Positions 63,631 through 64,000 of a DNA stretch of 64,000 bases are shown piece after piece. The stretch spans positions 1,746,501-1,810,500 of the forward strand of contig JACCIC010000096.1 of the NCBI GenBank assembly GCA_018907035.1, written 5' to 3'. The DNA is from Sycobia sp. Sy_11. Lineage: Eukaryota; Arthropoda; Insecta; Hymenoptera; Epichrysomallidae. Position 1 is the first letter of the stretch. Each line of letters begins with the position of its first letter. The notes under the pieces are model-generated. The model worked only from the letters and a program-made list of their open reading frames with translations. It searched no databases and had not been told where the DNA came from. The translations under genes were made by a program, and so were the position numbers.

Positions 63631-64000
63631 TTCCCTAACTCTGCTATTATCACTATCCTTTTGTTTCAAGAGCGAGCTAGATAGTGCATGTGTATTTGTA
63701 TGTTCGCGCGCTCACGTGTTTCTTGATATTCCACGATAAATTGTAACGCTATATGTATAATATAATGGAAAGCTTTTCACAATTTTCATCACTGTCCTTT
63801 CTACATATTTGGTTTTTTTAAACAAAGATTAATTGTATGTATATTTAAAAAATTTTTAGTTCCATCAAAAATTTTATATTACATTAAACCAATAAATGTC
63901 AAACGATTAAAATATGCCCATGCCTTCTTAATCGCAATTAAAGCATTGCTCTAAACGTAAAAAATAAAACTAAAATTTCATGCAATCGATTCATTGTTGT

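Overview
The window looks like nuclear DNA of an insect, most likely a hymenopteran and plausibly an ant. The evidence is split genes with GT-AG introns, an AT-rich background broken by GC-rich CpG-containing islands, very many long dinucleotide microsatellites, a divergent insect-type ionotropic receptor, and a nuclear copy of AT-rich mitochondrial DNA. The order-level call is inference from composition and gene content; no species can be named.

Layout. 1-2375: no recognisable gene, one (CT)n tract. 2376-4151 (+): a single-exon ionotropic receptor (IR) with signal peptide, ligand-binding lobes and three membrane segments. 4152-7812: AT-rich, nothing recognised. 7813-9285 (-): the decayed 3' end of a non-LTR retrotransposon (RT tail, RNase H, CCHC knuckle, poly-A). 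9286-18189: noncoding, microsatellite-rich. 18190-18870 (-): a nuclear mitochondrial insertion (NUMT) carrying the start of cytochrome b and probably ND6. 18871-53586: about 35 kb without a convincing exon. It holds GC-rich islands at about 19.3-20.2, 28.6-29.0, 29.4-30.0, 35.6-36.4, 40.0-41.0, 44.5-44.9, 46.0-47.1, 48.5-49.6 and 53.1-53.5 kb, a two-copy dispersed repeat (22.9 and 34.0 kb), a tRNA-like SINE head (23.5 kb) and dozens of microsatellites.

53587-62235 (+): seven consecutive exons, all with compatible splice phases, of the timeless-homologue gene (TIMEOUT/Tim-2, the replication-fork-protection TIMELESS and not the Drosophila clock paralogue). They cover the acidic linker, the C-terminal helical region and two Myb-like W-S/T-x-E-E modules. 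The gene is open at both ends: the conserved N-terminal exons were not found in the window, and the 3' exons lie beyond 64000. Its large introns hold GC-rich islands, palindromes and an unidentified 107-codon ORF. If the missing N-terminal exons lie outside the window, everything upstream, including the IR and the NUMT, could sit in one very large intron. That cannot be settled from this sequence.

No previously undescribed multi-gene system was found. The most useful observations are the NUMT (recognised through TGA-encoded tryptophans), the hand-assembled timeout exon chain, the two-copy repeat family with inverted ends and a 29-bp palindrome, and the pairing of GC-rich islands with long microsatellites.
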